Positions 27,923 through 35,092 of a DNA stretch of 64,000 nt are shown one piece after another. The stretch's first letter is position 1, and each line of letters opens with the position of its first letter. This DNA is from Kribbella qitaiheensis. GTDB lineage: Bacteria; Actinomycetota; Actinomycetes; Propionibacteriales; Kribbellaceae. Where the stretch lies: NCBI RefSeq assembly GCF_014217565.1, contig NZ_CP043661.1, positions 186,001-250,000 of the forward strand, read 5' to 3'. The notes under the pieces were generated by a model that was not told where the DNA came from, did no database searches, and worked only from the letters and a program-made list of their open reading frames with translations. The translations under genes and the position numbers were made by a program.

Positions 27923-28607
27923 TCGCCGCGACAATCGCACGATGCTCGGCCCGCAGACCTCTCGCCGTCGCATCCCAGTCCGGCAGATTAGGCACCGCCG
28001 CCAGCACGTACCCGTGAATGGCCGTCCGCAACGACGACATCACCGCCGCGATCAACACGTTCCCGGCCAGCGCCGCCATCGCCACATGGAACTCCGCATC
28101 CAGCAGATGGAACTCCTCCGGCGACAGCCCCGCGGCATCCATCCGATCCAGCAACTCCTCGGCTACCCCCAGCCGAACCCCATCGACCTCGCCCCCCGCC
28201 CAACTGTCGTCCGCACCTGCCTGCACCTCGCTGTCGGCGCCCGCCTCTCTCCGTCCGGCTGCTTGGCGTCCGGCCGCTTCGCGGGCGGCCCACGATTCGA
28301 GCAGGACGCGGGTCTGCACGATGTCACCCATCGGCAGATGGTTGGTTGCCAGATGCAACCGCAGCAGCGCGGTCAACGGCGAGGCCGGCTCGGCGACGAT
28401 CACCGCTCCCGCCTCGGGCCCGGACCCGGTCGCCGTACGGACCACACCCATCGCCTCCAGCACCCGCACGGCCTCGCGCACGGACGGCCGGCTGATCCCG
28501 AGTTGCTCGGCCAGAGATCGCTCTCCCGGCAGCCGCTCCCCGAGCCGCAACCGCCCCGCCGCCAGATCGGCCTCGACCCGGCTCAGCACCAACTCGTAGT
28601 TCTTCAC
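27843..28607 (-). CDS. GntR/FadR-family regulator (LldR-like)
   Basis: A 254-residue regulator from GTG 28607. The winged helix contains GERLPGERSLAEQLGISRPS and VREAVRVLEAMGVVRT; the C-terminal FCD domain has the metal-site-like EFHLLDAEFHVAMAALAGN and AEHRAIVAAI. A low-complexity stretch rich in Ala, Gly and Arg (about residues 112-145) interrupts the FCD domain, longer than normal. It is divergent from an FMN-dependent alpha-hydroxy-acid oxidase. Two near-identical operators lie between them, so it very probably represses that gene and itself, with a hydroxy acid as effector. Confidence 0.88.
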   Translation of the reverse strand: MKNYELVLSRVEADLAAGRLRLGERLPGERSLAEQLGISRPSVREAVRVLEAMGVVRTATGSGPEAGAVIVAEPASPLTALLRLHLATNHLPMGDIVQTRVLLESWAAREAAGRQAAGRREAGADSEVQAGADDSWAGGEVDGVRLGVAEELLDRMDAAGLSPEEFHLLDAEFHVAMAALAGNVLIAAVMSSLRTAIHGYVLAAVPNLPDWDATARGLRAEHRAIVAAIRSGQADEASKLVVDHIEGFYRAARL

Positions 28608-28655
28608 AACGCCCCACCCGACCCGGCCGCACTTCTCATGGGTGGAGTGTAGCTG

Positions 28656-28693
28656 TGTGGTCGGACCACAGGTTATGCTGTGGTCCGACCACA
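28656..28693. promoter_or_regulatory. Tandem FadR/LldR-type operators
   Basis: TGTGGTCGGACCACA (28656-28670) and TGTGGTCCGACCACA (28679-28693) are perfect 15-bp dyads differing only in the central base, with centres 23 bp apart. The core TGGTC-N-GACCA fits FCD-type GntR sites. They occupy the divergent promoter region; TATGCT (28674-28679) between them may be a -10 toward the oxidase. Confidence 0.85.
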
Positions 28694-28721
28694 GAGATCC
28701 CCGGCTGAGAGAGCGTTCCCG

Positions 28722-29933
28722 ATGACTGATCGACAGCTGCCGCGCTGGTCCGAGCTCAAGCCGCTGCTGCGGGCCAAGCCGGTCACCGTCAACCCGACCG
28801 AGCGGCGACTCGAGAAGGCGCTCACCATTGCCGACCTGCGCGCGATCGCGAAGCGCCGTACGCCGCGCTCGGTGTTCGACTACACCGACGGCGCCGCCGA
28901 GGGCGAGATCAGCCTGGGGCGGGCCCGCCGGCTCTTCGCCGAGATGGAGCTCCAGCCGTCGATCCTGCGCAACGTCGCCGACATCGACCTGGGGACGACG
29001 ATCCTCGGCAAGCGCACGGAGCTCCCGTTCGCGTTCGCGCCGACCGGGTTCACCCGGATGATGAACCACGAGGGTGAGAGCGCGGTAGTCAAGGTCGCCG
29101 AGCGGCTCGGGATCCCGTACGCGCTCTCCACGATGGGAACGACCTCGATCGAGGACGTCGCGGCGGTCGGCCCGGACGCGCGGAAGTGGTTCCAGCTGTA
29201 TGTCTGGAAGGACCGGGAATCCGGCGAGGACCTGGTCAAGCGATCGGCTGCCAGCGGGTACGAGGCGCTGATGCTGACCGTCGACGTGCCGGTCGCCGGC
29301 GCCCGGCTGCGGGATGTGCGGAACGGTTTCACGATCCCACCGTCGCTCACCGTCAAGACGGTGCTGGATGCGTCCATGCATCCCGCCTGGTGGGCGAACC
29401 TCCTGACCACCCGGCCGCTGACCTTCGCGTCGCTGTCGAGCTGGGACGGGACGGTCGCGGAACTGCTGGACCAGCTGTTCGATCCGACGATGACCATCGA
29501 CGACCTGAACTGGATTCGCTCGATCTGGGACGGCCCACTGATCGTGAAGGGCATCCAGACCGTCGAGGACGCTCGCCGGGTCGTGGACGCCGGCGCGGAT
29601 GCGATCGTGCTGTCGAACCACGGCGGCCGCCAGCTGGACCGGGCTCCTACACCGCTGCGGATCCTCCCGGAGGTCCGGAAGGCTATCGGCAGCGACGCCG
29701 AGATCTACCTGGACACAGGGATCCTGAGTGGCGCCGACATCGTCGCGGCGATCGCGCTGGGCGCGGACGCCTGCCTGGTCGGCCGCGCCTACCTGTACGG
29801 ACTGATGGCCGGGGGGGAGCGCGGCGTCGCGCGGGCAGCAGAGATCCTCACCAAGGAAGTACGCCGGACCATGGCTCTGCTCGGCGTTTCCAGTGTGGCC
29901 GACCTCAACCCGTCCCACGTCCGCCTGCCCTGA
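28722..29933 (+). CDS. lldD: FMN-dependent alpha-hydroxy-acid oxidase/dehydrogenase
   Basis: A 403-residue TIM-barrel flavoenzyme of the lactate dehydrogenase/glycolate oxidase family. Seen are YTDGAAEGEIS near the N-terminus, PFAFAPTGFTRMM, YALSTMGTTSIEDVA, FQLYVWKDRE, the catalytic loop VLSNHGGRQLD (active-site His and substrate Arg) and GADIVAAIALGADACLVGRAY. It oxidises a 2-hydroxy acid, most likely L-lactate, to the 2-oxo acid. The divergent GntR regulator and twin operators support lactate or a related hydroxy acid as inducer. The symbol is by family and context; mandelate- or mycofactocin-type relatives cannot be excluded. Confidence 0.85.
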   Translation: MTDRQLPRWSELKPLLRAKPVTVNPTERRLEKALTIADLRAIAKRRTPRSVFDYTDGAAEGEISLGRARRLFAEMELQPSILRNVADIDLGTTILGKRTELPFAFAPTGFTRMMNHEGESAVVKVAERLGIPYALSTMGTTSIEDVAAVGPDARKWFQLYVWKDRESGEDLVKRSAASGYEALMLTVDVPVAGARLRDVRNGFTIPPSLTVKTVLDASMHPAWWANLLTTRPLTFASLSSWDGTVAELLDQLFDPTMTIDDLNWIRSIWDGPLIVKGIQTVEDARRVVDAGADAIVLSNHGGRQLDRAPTPLRILPEVRKAIGSDAEIYLDTGILSGADIVAAIALGADACLVGRAYLYGLMAGGERGVARAAEILTKEVRRTMALLGVSSVADLNPSHVRLP

Positions 29934-29945
29934 CCCGGGGCTTCG

Positions 29946-31088
29946 CTAGAGGTCGGCCGGTTCCAGTGGTAGGTGGGCGACGATCCGGAGCCCACCTGTC
30001 GGAGTGCGGCTTGCAGTGAGCGTTCCGCCCAGTGCTGTGGCCCGCTCACGCATCCCGATGATCCCGTTGCCTTCCTTGGGCGGTCCGGCCAGAGACCGGC
30101 CATCGTCATCCACCTGTACTACGAGCGCGCGCTCGCCGTACTGGATGCGCACTGTCGCAGTAGACGCCTTGGCATGCCGTACGACGTTGGTGAGCGACTC
30201 CTGAACGATGCGGAACGCGGCACGATCCAGGCCGGTAGGTAGCGATCGCGGATCGCCATGGATCGTGCTGTGTACCTCCAGCCCGGCCATCGAAGTACGG
30301 CTGATCAGGCTGTCGAGGTGTTCCAGCCCCACCACGGGTTGCCGTGGTGCTGCTTCGTCCGACTGCCGCAGGATGCCGACGATCGACCGCAGCTCGACCA
30401 GTGCTTCCTTGCTGGCCTCCTTGATCGCTGCAAGTGCTGGAGCGGCCTGCTCTGGTTGGCGATCGGCCAGGTGCAAGGCGGTCGACGCCTGCACGTTGAT
30501 GAGCGAGATGTGGTGTGCCACGACGTCGTGCAGCTCCTGCGCGATCCGCAGGCGTTCCTCACCCGCCTTGCGGAGCTCCTCCTCGCGCCGCGTCTCGTTG
30601 GCCGCCATCACCCGTTCCCGATGGCCGCGGAAGAGCTCGGCGATGAACCCGAGGACGACGAAGCAGGTGCCGACCAGGAGAACCTGGTAGATGCCCTGAC
30701 CACTGATCCCGAGTGCCAGGCGGCCCAGCACGTGCCCGGCGTACAGGGCGACCAGCGCTGACCAGCCGGCCAACCGATAGCCGCGCCGGATCGCTGTGAA
30801 GACAGCGATGACGAAGCTGAAGATCACCGGGCCGTATGCGTACTGCATCAACATGTAGATGAGGGTCGAGCCGACAGTTGCCCACAGCACCGGGATCGGC
30901 TTCGTCCGGAGCCAGTAGAGCGACACCGAGCCGAGTAGCAGAAGCACGACCATGAACCAGTCGGCCGCCCGGCGATCTGTCTCACCGCGAGAGGCGCCGA
31001 ATGAGCCGACAACCGCCACGATGCTGATCACCGCAGGCAACAGCACCCGCCTCAAGCGGTCGGCGTGCAGCGGTTCGATACTGGTCAC
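29946..31088 (-). CDS. Orphan sensor histidine kinase (HisKA_3 family)
   Basis: A 380-residue kinase from GTG 31088 (389 residues if an in-frame start at 31115 is used). Five to six membrane helices fill residues ~20-165. The phosphoacceptor box is ELHDVVAHHISLINVQAS, followed by VQESLTNVVRHAKAS and GNGIIGMRERATALGG. No response regulator gene is adjacent: the neighbours are the hydroxy-acid oxidase and a PPOX flavoprotein. The unpaired LuxR-type regulator at 23975-24640 is a possible partner (inference only). Confidence 0.9.
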   Translation of the reverse strand: MTSIEPLHADRLRRVLLPAVISIVAVVGSFGASRGETDRRAADWFMVVLLLLGSVSLYWLRTKPIPVLWATVGSTLIYMLMQYAYGPVIFSFVIAVFTAIRRGYRLAGWSALVALYAGHVLGRLALGISGQGIYQVLLVGTCFVVLGFIAELFRGHRERVMAANETRREEELRKAGEERLRIAQELHDVVAHHISLINVQASTALHLADRQPEQAAPALAAIKEASKEALVELRSIVGILRQSDEAAPRQPVVGLEHLDSLISRTSMAGLEVHSTIHGDPRSLPTGLDRAAFRIVQESLTNVVRHAKASTATVRIQYGERALVVQVDDDGRSLAGPPKEGNGIIGMRERATALGGTLTASRTPTGGLRIVAHLPLEPADL

Positions 31089-31196
31089 TCTACGAACCGT
31101 AGATGGCCACCGCACCCGCTGTCATCGTCGCCACGTGGTACTTCGCCCTGCTCCACCTGCAGTACGCCGTGGGGTCCGTGCCGCGAACGCCCCGGC

Positions 31197-31847
31197 TCAG
31201 TACTTCGTCTGGTAGATGCCCGCCTCGTACTGCAGGCCGTAGTACTTCTCCAGGTCGGCCAGGTCGGCGTCCTTGCGGTCCAGCGCCTTCGCGATCTTCG
31301 CACGGCTCGGCACCGCATCGGGGTCCCACGTCTCGGGCTTCCAGAGCTGGGAGCGCAGGAAGGCCTTCGAGCAGTGGTGGAAGATCTCCTCGATCTCCAC
31401 CAGCAGCGCCAACTGCGGCCGGCTGCCCTTCACGATCATGTCGTCGAAGAACGGCGCCTCGCGGATGATCCGGGCGCGGCCGTTGATGCGCAGAGTCTCG
31501 CCGCGGCCCGGCAGCAGGTAGATCAGGCCGACATGCGGATTACTGAGGATGTTGATGAAGCCGTCGACGCGGCGGTTGCCCGCGCGCTCGGGGATCACGA
31601 TGGTGGTGTCGTCCAGCACCTTCGTGAAGCCGGCCGGATCCCCCTTGGGGGAGACGTCGCAGCCGCCGTCCGCGTCGGAGGTGGCGATCAAGCAGAACCG
31701 CGATTCGGCGAGCCACTGCCGGTCCAGCTCATGCAGTTCCTTGCGAACCTTGTCGGCGGTGCTCTGCAACGGCGCCGGGACCACCTCGCGTAGCTCTTCG
31801 TACGAGGTGATCTCGACCAGTTCTGCTGTCTCTGTCAGGCGGTCCAT
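31197..31847 (-). CDS. PPOX-type FMN flavoprotein (MSMEG_1061-like)
   Basis: A 216-residue split-barrel flavoprotein related to pyridoxamine 5'-phosphate oxidase. RFCLIATSDADGGCDVSPKGDPAGF is the typical first barrel strand region (given here as separate motifs FCLIATSDADG and DVSPKGD), with NPHVGLIYLLPGRGETLRINGRA-like segment NPHVGLIYLLP and ETLRINGRA behind it. Such proteins reduce or oxidise small molecules using FMN or F420. ATG 31847 overlaps the stop of the MFS gene upstream (TGATG), so the two are translationally coupled and may act together in detoxification. Confidence 0.85.
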   Translation of the reverse strand: MDRLTETAELVEITSYEELREVVPAPLQSTADKVRKELHELDRQWLAESRFCLIATSDADGGCDVSPKGDPAGFTKVLDDTTIVIPERAGNRRVDGFINILSNPHVGLIYLLPGRGETLRINGRARIIREAPFFDDMIVKGSRPQLALLVEIEEIFHHCSKAFLRSQLWKPETWDPDAVPSRAKIAKALDRKDADLADLEKYYGLQYEAGIYQTKY

Positions 31848-33169
31848 CAGGCGACGCACTCCCCATTGAGCGACGGTTCGACCACCTGGCTGGCGGGCCG
31901 TGTCCGTGCCGCCCATCGTACGGTGGGACCAATCGCGACACTGGTCCCCAGGAACAGTGCACCGACGACCAGCCAGCCGATCGGGCCCCAGCCGAGTACC
32001 AGCGTCGTCAGCAGCGCCGGGCCCAGCATGCGGGCGATCGCGGGGCCTGTTCCGAAGAAGCCCTGGTACTGACCCTGCTGGTCGGCGGGGGCGAGACCGA
32101 AGCTGATCTCCCAGGCACCGGAGGCGAGCTTCATCTCGCCCAAGGTCAGCAGAGCGGCTGCGACTGCCAGTACTGCGGCGGCGCCGACCGGCGTCATCCC
32201 GAAGGCGGTGAGGGCGAAGACGCTGCAGGCGGCCAGCATCGCGACGCCGGCGAACCGGACGGAGCGGGTCGCAGTACGGAGGTCCGTGACGCTGCGAGCG
32301 ATGCGTACCTGGAACAGCGTGACGCCGAGGGTGTTGACGATCAGCAGTGAGGCGACCACCCAGCCGGGGGCGTTGGTGCGCTCCACTATCCACAGCGGTG
32401 CGACCAGGCTCAGCAGTGGCATGAACATGAGCATCACTGCGTTGAGCAGCGCGAGTACGGCGTACGGGCGGTCGTGCAGGACGGCCAGGCGCGGCTCTCC
32501 GGCGACCCGGAGGGCGACTGTGACCTGCGGTACTCGGTGGATCAGTACCGCGGCGATGAGGAAGCTGGTTGCGTCGATCGCGAAGACAGTCAGGTAAGCC
32601 GGGGCAGTGTCGAACCGCAGTGCGACTCCGCCGAGTGCAGCGCCTACGGCGAGGCCTCCGTTGACCGTGGACTGGAGGAACGCCCGGATGCGGGTGCGCT
32701 CGGCCGGGGCGACCAGTCCGGCCAGCAAGGCCTGCCGTGCGGCGGTGAGGCCGGTCTGGCTGCTGGCGTAGGCGATCGCGGCGATCAGGAAGAGCGGGAA
32801 GCTCCGGACGAAGAGGAACGAGCCGACCGACAGTGCGGTGGAGAACGCCAGGAGGATGGCGACGCCGCGCGGGCCTTTGCGGTCGGCCAGGTTGCCGAGC
32901 GGTACTCCGGTGAGGAAGCCGACCAGCCAGGCGATGGTGAGGCCGAGGCCGACCTGGGCGGTGGAGAGGCCGACGACGCGGGTGAAGAACAGCGCCGAGG
33001 TGACGATGAAGGCGCCGTCACCGACGGAGTTGGCCAGCTGGGCCATCGCGAGGTTCCTGGCGGCACCGGCGGGCGGGAGGAGCCTGCTCAGCCGGCTTCC
33101 GGTGGCCTCGGTCGCTCCGGTCGAGCCGGTGGCTTCGGTGGCGGTCCGGTCAGTGGCGGTGCTGGTCAT
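31847..33169 (-). CDS. MFS transporter (EntS-like drug/siderophore exporter type)
   Basis: A 440-residue, 12-helix major facilitator. After a Thr/Gly-rich cytoplasmic N-terminus it shows VGLGLTIAWLVGFLTGVPLGN followed by LADRKGPR, the loop 2-3 motif of the superfamily. The layout is that of the MFS_3 exporter group. It is the first gene of a two-gene leftward unit with the PPOX flavoprotein. The substrate is unknown. Confidence 0.87.
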   Translation of the reverse strand: MTSTATDRTATEATGSTGATEATGSRLSRLLPPAGAARNLAMAQLANSVGDGAFIVTSALFFTRVVGLSTAQVGLGLTIAWLVGFLTGVPLGNLADRKGPRGVAILLAFSTALSVGSFLFVRSFPLFLIAAIAYASSQTGLTAARQALLAGLVAPAERTRIRAFLQSTVNGGLAVGAALGGVALRFDTAPAYLTVFAIDATSFLIAAVLIHRVPQVTVALRVAGEPRLAVLHDRPYAVLALLNAVMLMFMPLLSLVAPLWIVERTNAPGWVVASLLIVNTLGVTLFQVRIARSVTDLRTATRSVRFAGVAMLAACSVFALTAFGMTPVGAAAVLAVAAALLTLGEMKLASGAWEISFGLAPADQQGQYQGFFGTGPAIARMLGPALLTTLVLGWGPIGWLVVGALFLGTSVAIGPTVRWAARTRPASQVVEPSLNGECVA

Positions 33170-33341
33170 CGTCGGTCTCCTTGCTCGCGCTTCGTTGTCT
33201 TGAGCCTAGGAGTACAGCGGCCCAGAGGTCAGGTCCATTTCCGCCGCATCTTGGTGGGCCAATTGCATTGGGTCCTGGTTGCGCCCGGATTGCCCTGTGG
33301 ACAACCGTCGGACGGGCTTCGGATCGCGGCACTTTGTAGGT

Positions 33342-33773
33342 ATGAGCTTCGAAAATCTCCCCAGAAACTGGCCCGAGTGCCCACTCTCGGACTCCACCAC
33401 TGCCGCTGACGTCGTCGACCTGTGCCTGAGCGAGGGGGATCGACGTCTCGGCCTCCTCAAAGTGATCTTCTGCGACGAACAGAACCGCTTCCACGGCTGT
33501 GTCGACATCGAGTTGCGCGACCGTTTCGGCCAGCTCCAGCTGGACGACTGCCGCACAGTTCTCAAGCCGGTCGTCGCAGCCGTCCGAGCCAGCCCCGGAA
33601 TCGGCCTGCTCCTCGCGCTAGGCCGCCCGGGGCCCGAGAGCTGGCCTCCGATCGACAACGAGTGGGCCGAAGCTGTCACCACGGTCTGCGCCGAGGCTGA
33701 CATCCGCTTGGTCGCCTTCTACGTCGCCAGCGCCGGCCACGTCCACCGCGTCGAGGCGACGGTCGATGCCTGA
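33342..33773 (+). CDS. Conserved-looking hypothetical protein (143 aa)
   Basis: Starts at ATG 33342 (MSFENLPRNWPECPLS). Soluble, no signal peptide; contains LGLLKVIFCDEQNRFHGC, SPGIGLLLALGRPGPESWP and DIRLVAFYVASAG. The pattern of strands, with a 'next to last' helix, recalls RadC/JAB-like domains used in actinobacterial proteins, but no metal-binding HxH is visible, so no function is assigned. It stands alone between a divergent MFS gene and a convergent Nudix gene. Confidence 0.7.
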   Translation: MSFENLPRNWPECPLSDSTTAADVVDLCLSEGDRRLGLLKVIFCDEQNRFHGCVDIELRDRFGQLQLDDCRTVLKPVVAAVRASPGIGLLLALGRPGPESWPPIDNEWAEAVTTVCAEADIRLVAFYVASAGHVHRVEATVDA

Positions 33774-33813
33774 ACCGCGCCGGTACAGATCACTCACCCG
33801 GCGGATCGCCCGT

Positions 33814-34221
33814 TCACCACGAGTAGATGAGCAAGGGCACCGGAGAGCCGCCGTGCTCACTCTTCAGCGGAGGTGTCTCGACCCAGTCCAGACCAACCAT
33901 CCGCGGGCAGTCGCAGTCGAGGTCGTCAACACCAAGTCGCGGCTCCCCGTCCGCGACCTCGACCCGGAATACCGTGGTCACCCCCGATGGGTAGGGCACC
34001 CGCGCGACCTCCCGCGCTCCCACCACCTCGAGGCCGACCTCTTCCAAGACCTCTCGACGCATAGCGAGCGCAGGCTCCTCACCCGGCTCGATACCTCCGC
34101 CGGGCAGGGTCCAGTATTCAGGTCCGTCGTGTCGGCCAGGCTCGGTCTGAACCCGCTCCCGCACCATCAGAACCCGGTCGCCCCGTTGAATCACAGCTGC
34201 AACCCGCATGCGCTCGCTCAT
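33814..34221 (-). CDS. Nudix hydrolase
   Basis: A 135-residue pyrophosphohydrolase with a complete Nudix box, GGIEPGEEPALAMRREVLEEVGL, that is G-x5-E-x7-REV-x-EE-x-G-L (written here only as pattern plus the piece RREVLEEVGL). It is predicted to cleave a nucleoside diphosphate linked to another moiety. It is divergent from an AlkB-type repair gene, sharing an intergenic region with a LexA-like box, so a role in cleaning damaged nucleotides is plausible but unproven. Confidence 0.9.
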   Translation of the reverse strand: MSERMRVAAVIQRGDRVLMVRERVQTEPGRHDGPEYWTLPGGGIEPGEEPALAMRREVLEEVGLEVVGAREVARVPYPSGVTTVFRVEVADGEPRLGVDDLDCDCPRMVGLDWVETPPLKSEHGGSPVPLLIYSW

Positions 34222-34280
34222 TGCGACACCCTCACACCTCGGAGGGTCGGCGCTCGGGTGAGCCGGAAATGGATCCGTAC

Positions 34281-34296
34281 TAGAACACGCGTTCGA
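34281..34296. promoter_or_regulatory. LexA/SOS-type box
   Basis: TAGAACACGCGTTCGA matches the actinobacterial SOS consensus TCGAAC-N4-GTTCGA at 11 of the 12 fixed positions. It lies 21 bp before the alkB-like ATG and 60 bp from the divergent Nudix start. The overlapping palindrome CGTTCGAACG (34290-34299) extends the symmetry. Confidence 0.75.
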
Positions 34297-34316
34297 ACGT
34301 CTGTACTGTGGTGGTT

Positions 34317-34961
34317 ATGGCTGGAGGGCTTCAGGCTTCGTTGCTGGATGCGTTCGAGGATCCCGAGCTGGGATCGCTCGACGGGGTGCAACGAACGGAA
34401 TTGGGTCAGGGCGCGTGGATCGACGTGCTCCCCGGTTGGTTGGCGGGGGCCGATCAGGTCTTCGATCGCCTTGCCGTCGAGGTGCCCTGGCGGGAGGAAC
34501 GGCGGCAGATGTACGACCGGGTGGTCGACGTACCGCGCCTGTTGTGCTTCTACGGCGAGAGCGACAACCTCCCGCTGCCCGTCCTTGACGAGGCCCGGGA
34601 ACTGCTCAGCGACCACTATATGGAGGAGCTCGGCGAACCGTTCCGCACCGCCGGCCTTTGCTACTACCGCGACGGCCGGGACAGCGTCGCCTGGCACGGC
34701 GACAAGATCGGCCGCGGCGCCCGCGAAGACACCATGGTCGCCATCCTCTCCGTCGGCGAACCCCGCGTCCTCGCCCTCCGCCCCCGCCCCGGCAGCACCA
34801 CCGGCAAAGTCGCCTCAACCATCCGCTACCCGCTGGGCCACGGCGACCTCATCGTCATGGGCGGCTCCTGCCAACGCACCTGGGAGCACGCCATCCCCAA
34901 ATCCACCACCCACACCGGCCCCAGAATCAGCATCCAATACCGCCCCCGAGGCGTCCGCTGA
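34317..34961 (+). CDS. alkB: AlkB-type 2-oxoglutarate/Fe(II) dioxygenase
   Basis: A 214-residue DNA/RNA dealkylase. Iron ligands: H127 and D129 in WHGDKIG and H191 in TWEHAIPK. The 2-oxoglutarate-binding Arg pair is in GPRISIQYRPR. Upstream GTG codons (34308, 34311) are possible, but ATG 34317 gives the usual length. It removes alkyl groups from adenine/cytosine oxidatively. A LexA-like box just upstream suggests induction on DNA damage rather than the Ada-type control known in enteric bacteria. Confidence 0.92.
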   Translation: MAGGLQASLLDAFEDPELGSLDGVQRTELGQGAWIDVLPGWLAGADQVFDRLAVEVPWREERRQMYDRVVDVPRLLCFYGESDNLPLPVLDEARELLSDHYMEELGEPFRTAGLCYYRDGRDSVAWHGDKIGRGAREDTMVAILSVGEPRVLALRPRPGSTTGKVASTIRYPLGHGDLIVMGGSCQRTWEHAIPKSTTHTGPRISIQYRPRGVR

Positions 34962-35092
34962 GTAACGGCTGCCATCCACAACCTGGCTGACCTTGTGGAC
35001 AACATGGCCGGATCTTGACGATCGAGAATCGCCTTGAAAACAAGGGTCTTTCGGTTCGGAAACTGTCGGTGGATGGGTCTAGGGTTTGGGGT

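Noticed and set aside
27843..29918. A 691-codon GntR fusion protein
   Set aside because: The upstream two thirds are antisense to the hydroxy-acid oxidase and cross the operator region; the real regulator starts at GTG 28607.
31197..32393. Extended N-terminus of the PPOX protein
   Set aside because: The extra part is antisense-like, Arg-rich and overlaps the MFS gene in another frame; ATG 31847 with TGATG coupling is far better.
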